From the NCBI GenBank assembly GCA_026874595.1, contig CM049322.1:28893340-28957339 (forward strand): a DNA stretch of 64,000 nt, written 5' to 3'. This DNA is from Sipunculus nudus (taxonomy: Eukaryota > Annelida > Sipuncula > Golfingiida > Sipunculidae). The position numbers were made by a program, and so were the translations under genes. The notes under the pieces were generated by a model that was not told the DNA's origin, did no database searches, and saw only the letters and a program-made list of their open reading frames with translations. Every line of letters starts with the position of its first letter. Position 1 is the stretch's first letter. Positions 23,081-35,611 of the stretch are shown here, piece by piece.

Positions 23081-25094
23081 GGTTCCTTATCAAATATTTT
23101 TCACCAGATCATAAAATAAATAATTACTAGTAATTCATGTGTCACCCATATGTCAAATTCCGCGTCATGTCTAGAACAAGCCAGTTTAAATACCTGGTAA
23201 CAAACTCGGCTCTTTGTTCTGCAACCCACTGCCCAATTCCCGGCGTGCTATGAGAGAGCGTTCAAGCGGTTGTGGTTTTCTCTCGGTTTTTCAAGTTCCC
23301 TACATCTAGAGACTAACGTGCGCGGCTAAGTAAGCCATCGTACGTGCCTGGTTTTAGGTAAAATAACTATGTGTAAGATCTAAATAAATATAAAAGTTGT
23401 TTAAAAAAGTTTAAATTGTCATATAATATGTAAATAAGTTGTCCAATGAATACTTGTTTTACTTAGACGTACAGGTTATATATACGTCGACATTGATGAT
23501 CTAAACGTAGCAATAACAAAAGGAACATATCATTATATTTCTGTTCTTTTTTTTTAAACTTGATGATTCATGATGATCCCAGGTCATCGTGAAATAATGC
23601 TCATGATCCACTGGCGACAACACAAGAAGTGTTAAATATTAACTACGTGTGTCAAAAGTTACTTATCAACAATCAATCAAAAATCATAATCTAGACCCAC
23701 GGGAAATACAAATACTAGATCTACAGGACGGCGAGGACGCGGGCCCAGGCAAGGTGTCCAACTGTCACCGGTAATCAACCATATCGGCGAAACCATACGT
23801 ACTCACTGACCAGCCGACATGGTAAGTCATCTTACTGGCCACCACCGGACATTGCTGAATATTCATAAAGGTTACTTGGGTCAGCCGGACAGGCATTTAG
23901 AGAACCCCCTGGAGTAGCACGTGTGTATGTGAAAACAAGACTTATCTTTAATGTCATTGATGAATGAAGCATCTCAGAGGTTTCACGGTTACCGTGGAGA
24001 CTGCCTCCTTTAGTACCTTCTTCAAGTTTTAACTCAACACAGGTGTCCCATATGTGTTATTCTTTTGCAAAACCATCTCCTTCAATATAGAACAAACAGC
24101 TACCAATGAGCACCTTATACCTGTTGCGCAAACACGTCTAGAAAATAAGCCAAAGCAACAATAAAATATAGAAGCAAACATACCAGATATATATAAAAAT
24201 ATAATATAACCGTATACCTTTAGGATATCAGCATAGCAGACAAAACATGCAACATATACTGGGAACGCTTTTTATTACAGGTAAACTAAAGTGGTTTATA
24301 ATATTAATCTGAAACAATTATTTGCTCCGGGTAATGTTGCCGTGCTTATCATGCAAATCGCTGTTTGACCGGGGCGGGGGGAGCTGATTTAGAGGTCTGA
24401 ACTCCTTTTTTCTAGCCGGGTTGATATGAGATACACCGTTATCTTCAAACAAAAATAACTGTCATTAGGGCCGAGTCCTGGACAGACTTGTACGTTATTC
24501 AGTTATCTTTGATGTGACAATACAAACGAATCATGTCTATTAAGCAGGCTACCGGGACAATCAAATCGGAATGTCCTGATAAACCTGATGGCTTCTCGAC
24601 CTGTTGTCATTCAATGTATTCTTGCGTATGATTCAGCAATGTCGTGCTATAACAGAGGTCACGTGAACCAGCTGACCGTCCTGGCAAAAAAACGCTAAAT
24701 TCAAAATAAATCTAAAAGTTTTTTTCCAAATGCACATAAGTCTTCATAAAGTTAATATAATTTTTAAACCAGTATATAGTTCTCTTTCTAATAGTATATG
24801 TATTTATGAAATTCACATTTATTTTCATCTGAAATTGAAAAAATTATGAGAATTTCAAATATTTTAAAGTTACAAGGTTTTAAGCAACCAAAAACAGCAA
24901 ACCAACTTTAAGTAGACTAATAACAAACAACAAGACAATATCTCAAACCCATATTTTTAATCTTTTAATTTTGATTCAATAAAAAAAATATAAATTTTAT
25001 TTTTTAAGCATGAAAGATACATAATAGAAGAATAACAAAAAAAGCGGGTTTTAGATATTGTCATGTAGTATGATATTAGCTCATTATAAGTGGT
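23081..25094. other. Intergenic, no gene recognised
   Basis: AT-rich with GC-richer patches around 23200-23340 and 23720-23900. An ATG directly followed by a consensus donor (ATG|gtaagt, 23819-23826) is the only gene-like signal and is discussed as a finding. Confidence 0.4.
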
Positions 25095-25352
25095 TTGCTG
25101 TTTGCTGTTACTGTTTGCTGTTACTGTATGCTGTTACTGTTTGCTGTTACTGTTTGCTGTTACTGTTTGCTGTTACTGTTTGCTGTTACTGTTTGCTGTT
25201 ACTGTATGCTGTTACTGTTTGCTGTTACTGTTTGCTGTTACTGTTTGCTGTTACAGTTTGCTGTGACTGTTTGCTGTTACTGTATGCTGTTACTGTTTGC
25301 TGTTACTGTTTGCTGTTACTCTTTGCTGTTTGCTGTTTGCTGTTACTGTATG
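25095..25352. repeat. 13-bp minisatellite
   Basis: About 19 units of TTTGCTGTTACTG, with TATGCTG and TTACAG variants and one shortened stretch near 25321. It is open in several frames only because of low complexity. Confidence 0.93.
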
Positions 25353-25853
25353 CTTAAAATTGTGTACCATATAAGAATTTAAAATGTTCAAAAAGGTTAA
25401 AATTTCTTTTGAAAATGAATATGAATTTTCTTAAATACTTATAGCATCAAAAAGAGCACTACACCAGGTTTAAAGTGCTATATACTTTATGTATGTAACT
25501 ATTATTTTAATGACTTTTGGGTTGATATATTATTTAAGGGGATTTTGTCAGGGATGTTACCTTAATGCACGATAGGTCCAGGCGAAGCTGGTCTTTGGAA
25601 ACCTCGCGCGATCCTTTTGATATTAATAGCATTCGCTTAGTAATCAGTATACTTTCATCGTTCTCAGTAAACTCATAATCACAATATGTATTGTAATTTG
25701 TAAAATCCGCTTAAAGGCCGGATCCAAGTGGGCGGGTGATCGGTTAATAGGTTTTATTCCTTTAAGCACTGCCCTTTTATTTCACTGCAATGTCCTCTGA
25801 GTAATATATAACACAAATGTTATAAAGAAAAGCCTAGAGTCCGATAGTATATC

Positions 25854-26154
25854 ACTAGCGAGACAGTTCGGTCCGCTTTTATGTCATCCCGTAACACACC
25901 CCCTCTTAAGAGCGTATCAGAACAAGACTGTCCTAGGAGTCACACTTTTTGGTGAACTAAGTGGCGATAATTTTCTAATTACTTCAAACCACCATTCCCC
26001 AGGCACACGTTTTACGAAGACAAATTGCTCAGGGGAAAATACTGGGCCGATCCGGGATTCGGTTGTGCACAAGTCCGGCGTACCGACCGCTTCGCTAGAA
26101 AAGCAAGCTTCACTTGCGAGACAGTTCGGTCCGCTTTTATGTCACCCCGTAACA
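25854..26154 (-). mobile_element. TRIM (miniature LTR element), minus strand, truncated
   Basis: Read on the minus strand it has a 5' LTR at 26154-26011 beginning TGTTACGGGGTGACATAAAA, an internal region, a polypurine tract AAGAGGGGGTG (25917-25907) and the first 50 or so bp of a 3' LTR (25906-25854), which then stops. The LTR shares the A-box-like TAGCGAAGCGGT with the complete copy at 35337. The tRNA-like 3' half has a small deletion, so the B box is damaged. The primer-binding site of the complete copy is not conserved. The flank 26155-26158 is ATAT, the same as the target of the complete copy. Confidence 0.75.
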
Positions 26155-26511
26155 ATATATATGTGCCCGCTGAAAGTATTTGAAATAGCAAAGGCCTTTC
26201 TTTAATGGTTTGATTCTTTAATTCATGCTGAGTTTCAAATGATTCTTTACTCGCGTTTTGTTGGCCAGAGTTTATATATTGGTCAAACACGAATTATTTA
26301 CCTGAAAATCTAAGTGACCCATTCTTTGTTAGTGTCATTACATAAAGCAAAAAGCTGTCCCTATATAGATATAGGTCATCAGGATATCAGAGATTATATT
26401 TAGTCATCTCTTTTGATAATACAGTTTGGGCTATCAAAGATAATATTATTGATAATATAAACACATCAGTTATCGCTTTTGACAAAGGTGGGTCAAGAGC
26501 AAGGATAATAT

Positions 26512-26949
26512 TTAGTTTTTCGTTAAGCTGATCAACCTGAAGGTTGCGTAGAGTACCAGAATGTAAATGTCTCCAGTTATCCAGGTTCTACACATGTCAT
26601 GCATGAATACCCTACCCACTCCATCCCCGACACCATGGTGCAAACCCTTGCCCACACCTTCCCAACGGTCATGGTCCAAAACATTACCCACACCCACACA
26701 TTGCTCCATCCGTGTCATCCTCCAAGTATCAGCATCCAAGTTTTCCTGTTGCGCTTTGTACCTGCGTACTTTCTTTTCGTGTTCGGCTTTTGGAGGAAGG
26801 CTCGTATACCCGGGTGATCTTTTCTTCGTGATCTCCCAAGGCTGCATCTGACCATGTTGAGGTTTTCCTCGCTCAGTGTTTTTATTAAGGGTCTCCATCC
26901 ATGCTGGGGAAGGAATCCAATTTTCTTGTTGATCGTGGGTCTCCACCAT
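26512..26949 (-). other. Unrecognised minus-strand open frame
   Basis: A 145-codon open frame, whose first 25 or so codons lie in the 47-bp minisatellite. The rest has a mixed, polar composition (KKRSPGYTSLPPKAEHEKKV). I recognise no domain. It may be a decayed mobile-element fragment or chance. Confidence 0.2.
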
Positions 26950-28636
26950 GCTGGGGAGGAATGCTCATTTTTATGTTGATCGTGGGTCTCCACCATGCTA
27001 AGGAGGGTTGCTTATTTTCATGTTGACCGTTGGTCTCCAACATGCTGGGGAGGGATGCTTATTTTCATGTTGGCCGTGGGTCTCCACCATGCTGGGGCTG
27101 GATGCTTATTTTCATGATGACCGTTGGTCTCCACCAAGTTCGAGCGGGATGCTTATTTTCATGATGACCGTTGGTCTCCACCATGCTGGCTAGGGTTGCT
27201 TATTTTCATGTTGACCGTGGGTCTCCACCATGCTGGGAGGGATGCTTATTTTCATGTTGGCCGTGGATCTCCACCATGCTGGGGAGGGATGCTTATTTTC
27301 ATGTTGACCGTAGGTATTCACCATGCTGGGGAGGGATGCGTATTTTTATGTTGACCGTAGGTCTCCACCATGCTGGGGAGGGATGCTTATTTTCATGTTG
27401 ACCGTATAGGTCTCCACCATGCTGGGGAGGGATGCGCATTTTCATGTTGACCGTGGGTCTCCACCATGCTGGGGCTGGATGCTTATTTTCATGATGACCG
27501 TTGGTCTCCACCAAGTTTGAGCGGGATGCTTATTTTCATGATGACCGTTGGTCTCCACCATGCTGGGGAGGGATGTTTATTTTCATGTTGACCGTAGGTC
27601 TCCAAAATGCTGGGAAGGGATGCTTATTTTCATGTTGGCCGTGGGTCTCCACCATGCTGGGGCTGGATGCTTATTTTCATGATGACCGTTGGTCTCCACC
27701 AAGTTCGAGCGGGATGCTTATTTTCATGATGACCGTTGGTCTCCAACATGCTGGGAAGGGATGCTTATTTTCATGTTGGCCGTGGGTCTCCACCATGCTG
27801 GGGCTGGATGCTTATTTTCATGATGACCGTTGGTCTCCACCATGCTGGGGAGGGATGTTTATTTTCATGTTGACCGTAGGTTTCCAAAATGCTGGGAAGG
27901 GATGCTTATTTTCATGTTGACCGTTGGTCTCCACCATGCTAGGGAGGGATGCTTATTTTCATGTTGACCGTAGGTCCAACCATGCTGGGAAGGGATGCTT
28001 ATTTTCATGTTGACCGTTGGTCTCCACCATGCTGGCTAGGGTTGCTTATTTTCATGTTGACCGTGGGTCTCCACCATGCTGGGGAGGGATGCTTATTTTC
28101 ATGTTGGCCGTGGGTCTCCACCATGCTGGGGAGGGATCCTTATTTTCATGTTGACCGTGGGTCTCCACCATGCTGGGGAGGGATCCTTATTTTCATGTTG
28201 ACCGTAGGTCTTCACCATGCTGGGGAGGGATGCGTATTTTTATGTTGACCGTAGGTCTCCACCATGCTGGGGAGGGATGCTTATTTTCATGTAGACCGTA
28301 TAGGTCTCCACCATGCTGGGGAGGGATGCGCATTTTCATGTTGACCGTGGGTCTCAACAATGCTGGGGAGGGATCCTTATTTTGATGTTGGCCATGGGTC
28401 TCCACCATGCTGGGGAGTGATGCTTATTTTCATGTTGACCGTTGGTCTCCACCAAGCTGGGGAGGGATGCTTATTTTCATGTTAACCGTAGGTCTCCACC
28501 ATGCTGGGAAGGGATGCTTATTTTCATGTTGACCGTTGGTCTCCACCATGCTGGGAAGGGTTGCTTATTTTCATGTTGGCCGTGGGTCTCCACCATGCTG
28601 GGAGGGATGCTTATTTTCATTTTGGCCATTGGTCTA
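26889..28636. repeat. 47-bp minisatellite, about 37 units
   Basis: The unit contains GGTCTCCACCATGCTGGGGA, GGGATGCTTATTTTCATGTT and GACCGT. Variants are GGCCGTGGG, ATGATGACCG, CCAAGTTCGAGCGGG and ATAGGTC (+2 bp). Variant units recur in blocks (GGGGCTGGATG units near 27091, 27469, 27656 and 27797), which shows block duplication. Frames on both strands are open by composition and are not genes. Confidence 0.95.
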
Positions 28637-29084
28637 ACATATACTTTGGAATCAAGTGGAACAACAAAGATTTGAATCTGCCAGAAACCTGAGAAATATA
28701 TTGAGAAATAATTATGATTTTATGTGATTTGGGCAGATCTTGGGGCAAGACAGCAATAGTGAACAGTGTATTTACTGCACTGGCTTGCTTATTCGAGCTG
28801 TAACATGAGGTTAAGGCTACAGGAGATTTAAAGCAAAAAAAATACAAAGCCGACCCCTCACTTCATACTTCACACATTTATTTACATGTATTGAAACCTC
28901 GCCAACTAAGTAACATTTACGTCTTACCGGATGTTGTATTAGACTAGGATACATATTGTATACATCTCCATACGAGGACGTCAGACAAAATGATTTAATT
29001 CCAAAGTCTGGAGGACATCAATCAGTCTCAATGTCAGCGGGTGACGGCCCTGTTCACAATCCGTGATTTATGGTATAGTGGGTG

Positions 29085-30275
29085 GGTGAGGTGCATAAAA
29101 TAGGCTGTTGACTTCAAATCATGATGCAAAGGTCCCCTTTGGCATAGAAGTACCTTAGGGTCATAGGAATAAATTTATCCAAAGACACAAGTTAGATCTC
29201 CCTTAGTATGTGAAATATATGCAAATTATTCAAAATGGCCGCCTAAAATACTCCAAACCACATATGCTTTCTTCTGTTACAGCTATAATGACAATATTTA
29301 TGTCAAAATTTACATTTTTGTGGTCAAGGAATAAAATGAAATAGGTTTCAAGATTGAGAAAACAATAGTTTTCCCCTTAGCATAAAAATCTGGGGTTAAA
29401 ACAGGCTCATTTAATTAAATATCATTGTTTTTCTTCCATCATGGTAACCTTAGACACTTCTTATCAAAGTGCTTGGCATTGGGAAGTATTAAACAGTTTA
29501 AATAGACCCTGTAGACGCGTCTCACTGACACATTCCTCAATCGACATACATAGAGCATTAAACCACTGCAGATTTAATGCATTAACTAGAGAATTACCGG
29601 CACGTGGCACTTACTAAATCTGAGTTTATGCAGTACAACAAGGATATACGGTTAGCACAGATATACAGTTTGGTCTTAATTTTAAAATACTCGATTGAAA
29701 CCCACATTCTTGGTCTTGCATCAATATATTCACACATGGTTCTAAAAGACAACACACATTTCTCTATATAAAACCAACAAAATACATTAGGTCTTGATTG
29801 CGGTTTTCCGCATATACTGTCAGTCCATGTAATACATTATCGAGGTAATATGGCATAAAATGACCTTTTTCGACAGTACAGCTTGCATGGGATATATACA
29901 AAACCAGAGTACCAGTACACACAGGAATTGACAGACATTCCTGTAGCAGAACTCAATAAAGTTGCCAATTGTGGTTCCATCCCAGAATCTGACATTTTGA
30001 TTCGACAGAATATATTGCTTGTAACACATCTTATTTATCTCATGATCTATCTCATGATGGCCAACCCATAAAAGTACATGATCAATGCTGAAAGCACAAA
30101 AGCCATAAATCATTGACACTCTTGCTGTTTATGCTTCGCCAATTGGTTTAGGGTTTTATAGGGAAATACACGTATCCTGAAAACTTTGTTCACATTTCTA
30201 TTTTGTCAGGGAACTGAAAGAATTAGATGTCTTATATTTTAGATGAGAATGAAATGATTGTTGAAGTAATGGTGT
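29085..30275. repeat. Left arm of a large inverted repeat
   Basis: This arm is the reverse complement of 32825-33995, roughly 80-88% alike by eye. Shared words include CCTTAGGGTCATAGGAATAA, TTTTTGTGGTCAAGGAAT, GCATTAACTAGAGAATTAC and CCAGAGTACCAGTACACACA. No convincing open frame is shared by both arms. Confidence 0.85.
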
Positions 30276-30611
30276 CAGTGCTGACTGTTCAGGATGTGGT
30301 GTAGGTTATTACAATGAATCCAATATTGTTTACAAATACTGCAATAATGCCACTGATTTTCAACGTGTTAATGATGCAAAAATAAAGACTTGCAACCCAA
30401 GTATAAGCACAGCAAAAAAGCGAGATGCCAAGTCAGCCTTATAGGCTTTACCTCTAACTTCCGTGCTATATAACCTTTTGCACCAGTCAAAACGGAAAAG
30501 CAGAAAGTGTTGAATGTGATGTCTAAATGTAATTCAGTATAGTTTAGAATTTGATAAATTGTAATTCTATTACTCTACATGGATTGTGCAGATTGTTATA
30601 ATAACGTATGC

Positions 30612-30790
30612 TAGGCACTCCCCATGGTAGAGATGACCGCTTTTATTTGTCTGAAGAGCCAGAGGACCCGGAGAAACTATTGACCTGGAAAGGGTCACTC
30701 TTACCTATTCTCATAGCTGACCTAGGAATTAAACCCGGGTATAGCCAGCACAGAGATCAAAGTCTGTAACCACTCGACTACTATGTTCCA
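30612..30790 (-). mobile_element. tRNA-derived SINE, minus strand
   Basis: The minus strand reads TAGTCGAGTGGTTACAGACT, an A-box-like stretch, then CTGTGCTGGCTATACCC and GGGTTTAATTCCTAGG, a B-box-like stretch with spacing close to that of a tRNA. A non-tRNA body follows. This split-promoter arrangement is typical of tRNA-derived SINEs. The structure is too degenerate and extended to be a tRNA gene. Confidence 0.6.
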
Positions 30791-31978
30791 TGTTCTCAGT
30801 GATTAGCTCTTTTTTTTAAACATTGCGTCCAAAGACCTTATTTTCCATTGTCTAAAATCAGCCATAATCCACGGGCAAAAGGATCTCACATGTATTCCCT
30901 GAGGATCCAGTCACCTTCTGGTCCTCATATTTTACTGGTATCCAATGTCCATTGAAAAATAAATCATTTTCATCTTAGTAAGACCCAAACTGAAGATGCA
31001 TGGTAGTGTCCTTCTTCATATAAAAGAGATTAAGACACTGATTTACTTATATCATTCAATGAAAATACATCTTAAACCTGGAAATGCACACGTCAGGGTA
31101 ATGCAGAGGTGAGAATGATATGTCATTTAACCTTAACAATACTCCGAACTGACCTAGCAAATTAAGTTGTCAGTACCTGGGAGGATATAAGTGCTTACAC
31201 CAAGACAATAGCCCCTTTAGATCCATCAGTGGAAAACAAAATTTTTATAGAGGGTTGTAAAGCTGACCATTTGTCAATGATTCTCCAAAGTTACGTAGTC
31301 TCTGATAAACTTACTTAGCAACTCCTATTGAGTCATTTCACACCAGCAGCCCATGTTCCTCTGTATAACCCTTTCAGGCATGGGCGACGTTGATGAACAG
31401 CATCAGCGTCTGTCATGTAACTTGTCTCTGACCTCTTCAGCGAATTCTCTCACATTTCCAATCAAACAAATAAATCTTGCTAATAAGTTAAATAAAATGT
31501 ACATGTTATACTTTTACAGTTGGTCACAATAAACCTGAAAAAAAGGGGCTCAAATGGCTTTGACGTCAGCAAGACAGGCCACTTGTATCACTAAAAAGGC
31601 GAAGGGCCTATAACATTAACAGTACTGAACATTTTATTAAACCTATAAGCAAGATATAGGTTTTCTTTAAATAATGCTGTGGAACCACGATGCGATGATT
31701 CCTAGGCATACAATTCATTAGTTTTAATTGAAGTTCAATGCTGCCGAGTTTTTCAGAGTCATCCGCCGATATTCTGCAGATAAATTTGGCAAGTGGGGCA
31801 ATTCCAGGTCACCTTTAGGTTTTAAGGGAGATTTCTAAGATTGGAATACATGTTGTGCTGGCTCGTTTGAATTTCAACGGATATCAGGCGGTTATTTAGG
31901 TTCATTATAAATATTAATAAACACCAAAGTCCAGGAATCACTCCAATCTAAATGATCAAGAGGTTTGAGGGTTTGGCT

Positions 31979-32255
31979 TCAGAAGTATACAAACATTCTC
32001 GAATTCAGTTCGACTAGGTCTACAAACAAGCTATGTTTGGCCAAGTTTATCAAATTGTGACTGTCCAGTACAACTCTGATAGTAGTACTGCCTTTCTGTG
32101 TATGAGGAATTTTTACTAATGTGACTTGTGCAATGGACTTCACTATCCAGAGTGCTAGATCCTGTGAAATATATGTGCTTCCAGTTTTATCAGATGCACA
32201 TCTTAAAAAGAGTATGTGATGGTTATATCGCACAAGACCTGAAAGTTGTACATTG
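31979..32255 (-). CDS. Possible minus-strand terminal exon, unrecognised
   Basis: Reading on the minus strand, a plausible acceptor (tgtacaactttcag) is followed by an open frame starting GLVRYNHHILFLRCASDKTG and ending LVELNSRMFVYF with TGA at 31979-31981. Composition looks protein-like (GSTYISQDLALWIVKSIAQV), but I recognise no family. No partner exon was found upstream on that strand. It lies between inverted-repeat arms, so it could be part of a transposable element or chance. Confidence 0.25.
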
Positions 32256-32824
32256 AAGGTCAAGCAGACGATAATCAATTGTTGGCAATAAAAAAATTCT
32301 CATATCCACTTTGTAATCCTGCCAATACGTCTGTGTGCCCATCTGTGACAGAGTGAAACCTGTGAAAGCCGTGCAATGCGTATGGTTTAATGGGGTATTA
32401 ACAAGATATTGTATTCCAGATCATGGTAGTAAATTCGGAAACTTACTGAGGCAAGACTATGGAAGTGTGTTCTTATATTCAGTCAAATTATATCTGATCA
32501 TAATTATAAGCATAATTATATATTATTCGAATAGCATTCAGCAAAATTTTTTCTCTCCACATAATACAAAAATGTTTATCACATTGTTGTGGTTTTATGC
32601 TCTGTATGCAGTGAATCGCACACATCGGGTAAATATACACTGCTATTTAAATGCTCCCCTGTCTTTATCAAGATAATAAACAAGAAACTTATAAAGGAAT
32701 ATAATACAATACCAAATATAATACCATACCAATCAAAGATGTTAAAAGTTTTCCTGATAATACTTAAATTAATTGAAATTTGCATACTGTCCCTATAATT
32801 TCTAGGTAGGATGAATACTATTAC

Positions 32825-33995
32825 TTCATTACTTCATTACTTTAACAATGATTTCATCCACAATAAAACATAAAACATAAGACTAATTCCTTCAGTTACC
32901 TGACGTTACTTGTAAAAAATTGAAATACGAACACATTTTTCAGGATACGTGTATTTCCCTATAAAACCCTATAACTAACTGGTGAAGCATAAAAACCAAG
33001 AGTGTCAATGATTGATGGCTTTGTGCTTTTGGTATTGATCAACTATTAAGGGTTGACCATTATGAGATAGATAATATGTGTCTCAAACAAAATATTCTGT
33101 CGAATCAAAATGTTAGATACTAGGAAGAAACTACAGTTGGCAACATTATTGAGTTTTGCTACAGGAATGTCTTCTCATTCCTGTGTGTACTGGTACTCTG
33201 GTTTTTGCCAAGTAAATCCCATGCATGTTGTGCGGTCGAGAAGGGTCAGTTTCTGCCGTATTACCCAGATAATGTATTAAATGAACTGGCAGTACATGCG
33301 GAAAAACTACGACCCAGGCCTTATGTATTTTTGCTGGTAATAGAGCATCGTGTGTGGGTTTATTGAACTGTGTGTGTATATTTTGACGCAAGACCAAGAA
33401 TGTGGGTATTTCATTGGGTGATTCTTAAAATAAGAAGAAACTGTATATCTGTGCTTGTAATACCATGGTCTTGTTGTACTGCCTAAACTCAGATTTAGTA
33501 ATTGCAACCAGTAATTCTCTAGTTAATGCTTTAAATCTGCTGCGGTTTTATGCTCTATGTATGTCGACTGAGGATTGTGATCAGTGAGACGGTTTAATAC
33601 CTACCAGTGCTAAGCACATAGAGAGGAAGTGTCTATGGTTACCAGGATGGAAAAAAATCATTGATATTTTATGAAATGTGCCTGTTTTACTCCAAATTTT
33701 CATGGAAAGGAGAAAGCTATTGTTTTTTCCATCTTGAAACCTATTTCATAGGATTCCTTGACCACAAAAATGTATATTTTGACACCAAATTTGACATTTT
33801 AGCTGTAACAGAAGCAAGCATATGGGGTTTGGAGTTTTTATGGCAGCCATTTTGAATAATTTATATATATTTCACATACTAAGGGAAATCCAACTTTTGT
33901 CTTTGGATAAATTTATTCCTATGACCCTAAGGTACTTTTTTAAGACAAAGGAGACCTTCGCATCATGACTTGAAGTCAAAAGTCACTTAACCCAC
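32825..33995. repeat. Right arm of a large inverted repeat
   Basis: Reverse complement of 29085-30275. It carries in-frame stops relative to the longest open frame of the left arm (for example after EYQYTQE), which argues against a conserved protein. Confidence 0.85.
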
Positions 33996-35336
33996 CTACT
34001 AGTAATGAAACAGTACATAACGTCTAGACGATGCACTCAAATATGTATATCACATCACAGATTATATGTAAATAACTTCCAGAGTCACACAAACATCCTT
34101 GAAATCTGAGGAAGACTGAAGAATCAAAGTAACAAAGGTTTCAAAATTTAACGCTGGAAAGACTCAGTGTAAAACAGTATATATTTCATTTTCCCTTTGT
34201 AACGGATATCATACCGGTTTTATTTCTGGTTTTTTTTTTATGATAGAGGCGGTTCCTGTATATACATAACATCTGCAGTATCAGTTCAAATGTATTTGCT
34301 CAAGTATATAGCTCACGACACTACATAGTGCTTCTTATAGGCTTCGACCCATGTTTACTGTTAGATCCATGTTGCTACATTATAATCTGTTTTGGTCTAT
34401 AGCCGCTAAGAGCGATCTTCTAGGTCTCTTAATTAGGTATAATCACCCGGAATGGAATGAAGGAAGTATCATACGAGTATAAAAATAAGTATATAACTGG
34501 CGATGTATATTAGTACAAAATGTTTCCGATCCCGTTATAAAGTTTTCGGTGTTGACATGGTTTAATACTCCCTCATTTTAAACAGTGGTGGAACTCATTT
34601 ATTGTTCTCCTGTGTTCTGCTTGCTAAGAAAACTAACCAAACCCTGCAGATTTCCCTCGACCAAACAGGAGTTCACATAATCCTCACAATATCAGTCTAC
34701 ACAACTGGTTGCTCAATGTCAATGCTTAATATCCAAATTAATTGCATCGAGTGCCATCGATCTGCCTTCCTGCTACTGCGATCATGTTGGCATAATAATA
34801 ATTAACTCTGAGGGTTAATATATTGACATGTCTTTATAGATAATGCTGGTTGTCTGGTGTTTCATTAATCCGTCTGCCACCATGCTCATATCACAATCTC
34901 TGCATGATTAGACCAAATGCTTTTATTAACGACCAATTTCAATCATCAAACGGGAATCATTATGTGGTGTTATGACTACACAAGACGCGTATTTATGTGT
35001 GGTTATTGAAACAATCACATATTGAAACCACACGGTGTCCGTAGTTTTTTTTATATAGACCCTCTTAAGATAATTGCTACCCAGAATATGATGTCCATAT
35101 TTTTCCAATAATCAGCAATAAAAAATGAAGTGTTGTATATAGTGTGTAATAATTGTAATAAAAAATATGTTCTGCACTTTTATTGGATCATATATTATAA
35201 ATTATTTTACACAAATACTTGTATTCCTTTATGTGTCTTTATATTCTTGTTGCAATTTCTCTATCCTTACTTTGTTTACATGGACACTAACTGTAACCAT
35301 TTTCTAAAAATTCAGTGACCTGATTATGTCTTATAT
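33996..35336. other. Intergenic, nothing recognised
   Basis: AT-rich DNA with no gene, repeat or mobile element that I can support. Confidence 0.5.
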
Positions 35337-35492
35337 TGTTACGGGGTGACATAAAAGCGGACTGAACTGTCTCGCTAGAGAAGCATGCTTTTCTAGCGAA
35401 GCGGTTGGAACGCCGGACTTGTGCGCCAGCAACATGGGTTCGAATTCGGAATCCGCCCAATATTTTCCCCTGAACAATTTGTCTTCGTAACA
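35337..35492 (+). repeat. 5' LTR of TRIM
   Basis: A 156-bp TG...CA repeat. An internal palindrome-like stretch TCGCTAGAGAAGCATGC / TTTTCTAGCGA precedes the tRNA-like part at about 35393-35455. Confidence 0.85.
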
Positions 35493-35495
35493 AAT

Positions 35496-35508
35496 TGGGG
35501 GCTCGTCC
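35496..35508 (+). other. Primer-binding site
   Basis: TGGGGGCTCGTCC, 3 nt after the LTR end. Identical to the first 13 bases of the tRNA-Pro primer-binding site familiar from animal retroelements. Confidence 0.7.
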
Positions 35509-35600
35509 AACGTGACGGTAAACTTTGTGGCCCTGGGAATAAGCTTTCCAAAGTGTGACTCCTGGGATAATTAGTCTTGTTCTTATAGCAGAACGCTCAT

Positions 35601-35611
35601 AAGAGGGGGTG
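35601..35611 (+). other. Polypurine tract
   Basis: AAGAGGGGGTG abuts the TG of the 3' LTR. The same tract sits in the same place in the minus-strand copy at 25907-25917. Confidence 0.7.

Larger units (their letters stand above)
30276..32824. other. Spacer between inverted-repeat arms
   Basis: 2.5 kb of AT-rich DNA holding a tRNA-SINE (30612-30790) and a possible minus-strand exon (31979-32255). Otherwise nothing recognised. Confidence 0.5.

Noticed and set aside
25058-25382. Cys/Leu-rich frames
   Set aside because: Translation of the 13-bp minisatellite in overlapping frames.
26999-28692. Repetitive frames with CCATGCTGG starts
   Set aside because: Product of the 47-bp minisatellite, open on both strands, with no non-repeat domain.
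30612-30790. Functional tRNA gene
   Set aside because: A- and B-box-like words are present, but no cloverleaf can be closed; a SINE fits better.
35393-35455. Stand-alone tRNA gene
   Set aside because: The tRNA-like segment lies inside an LTR that is repeated at the other end of the same element.
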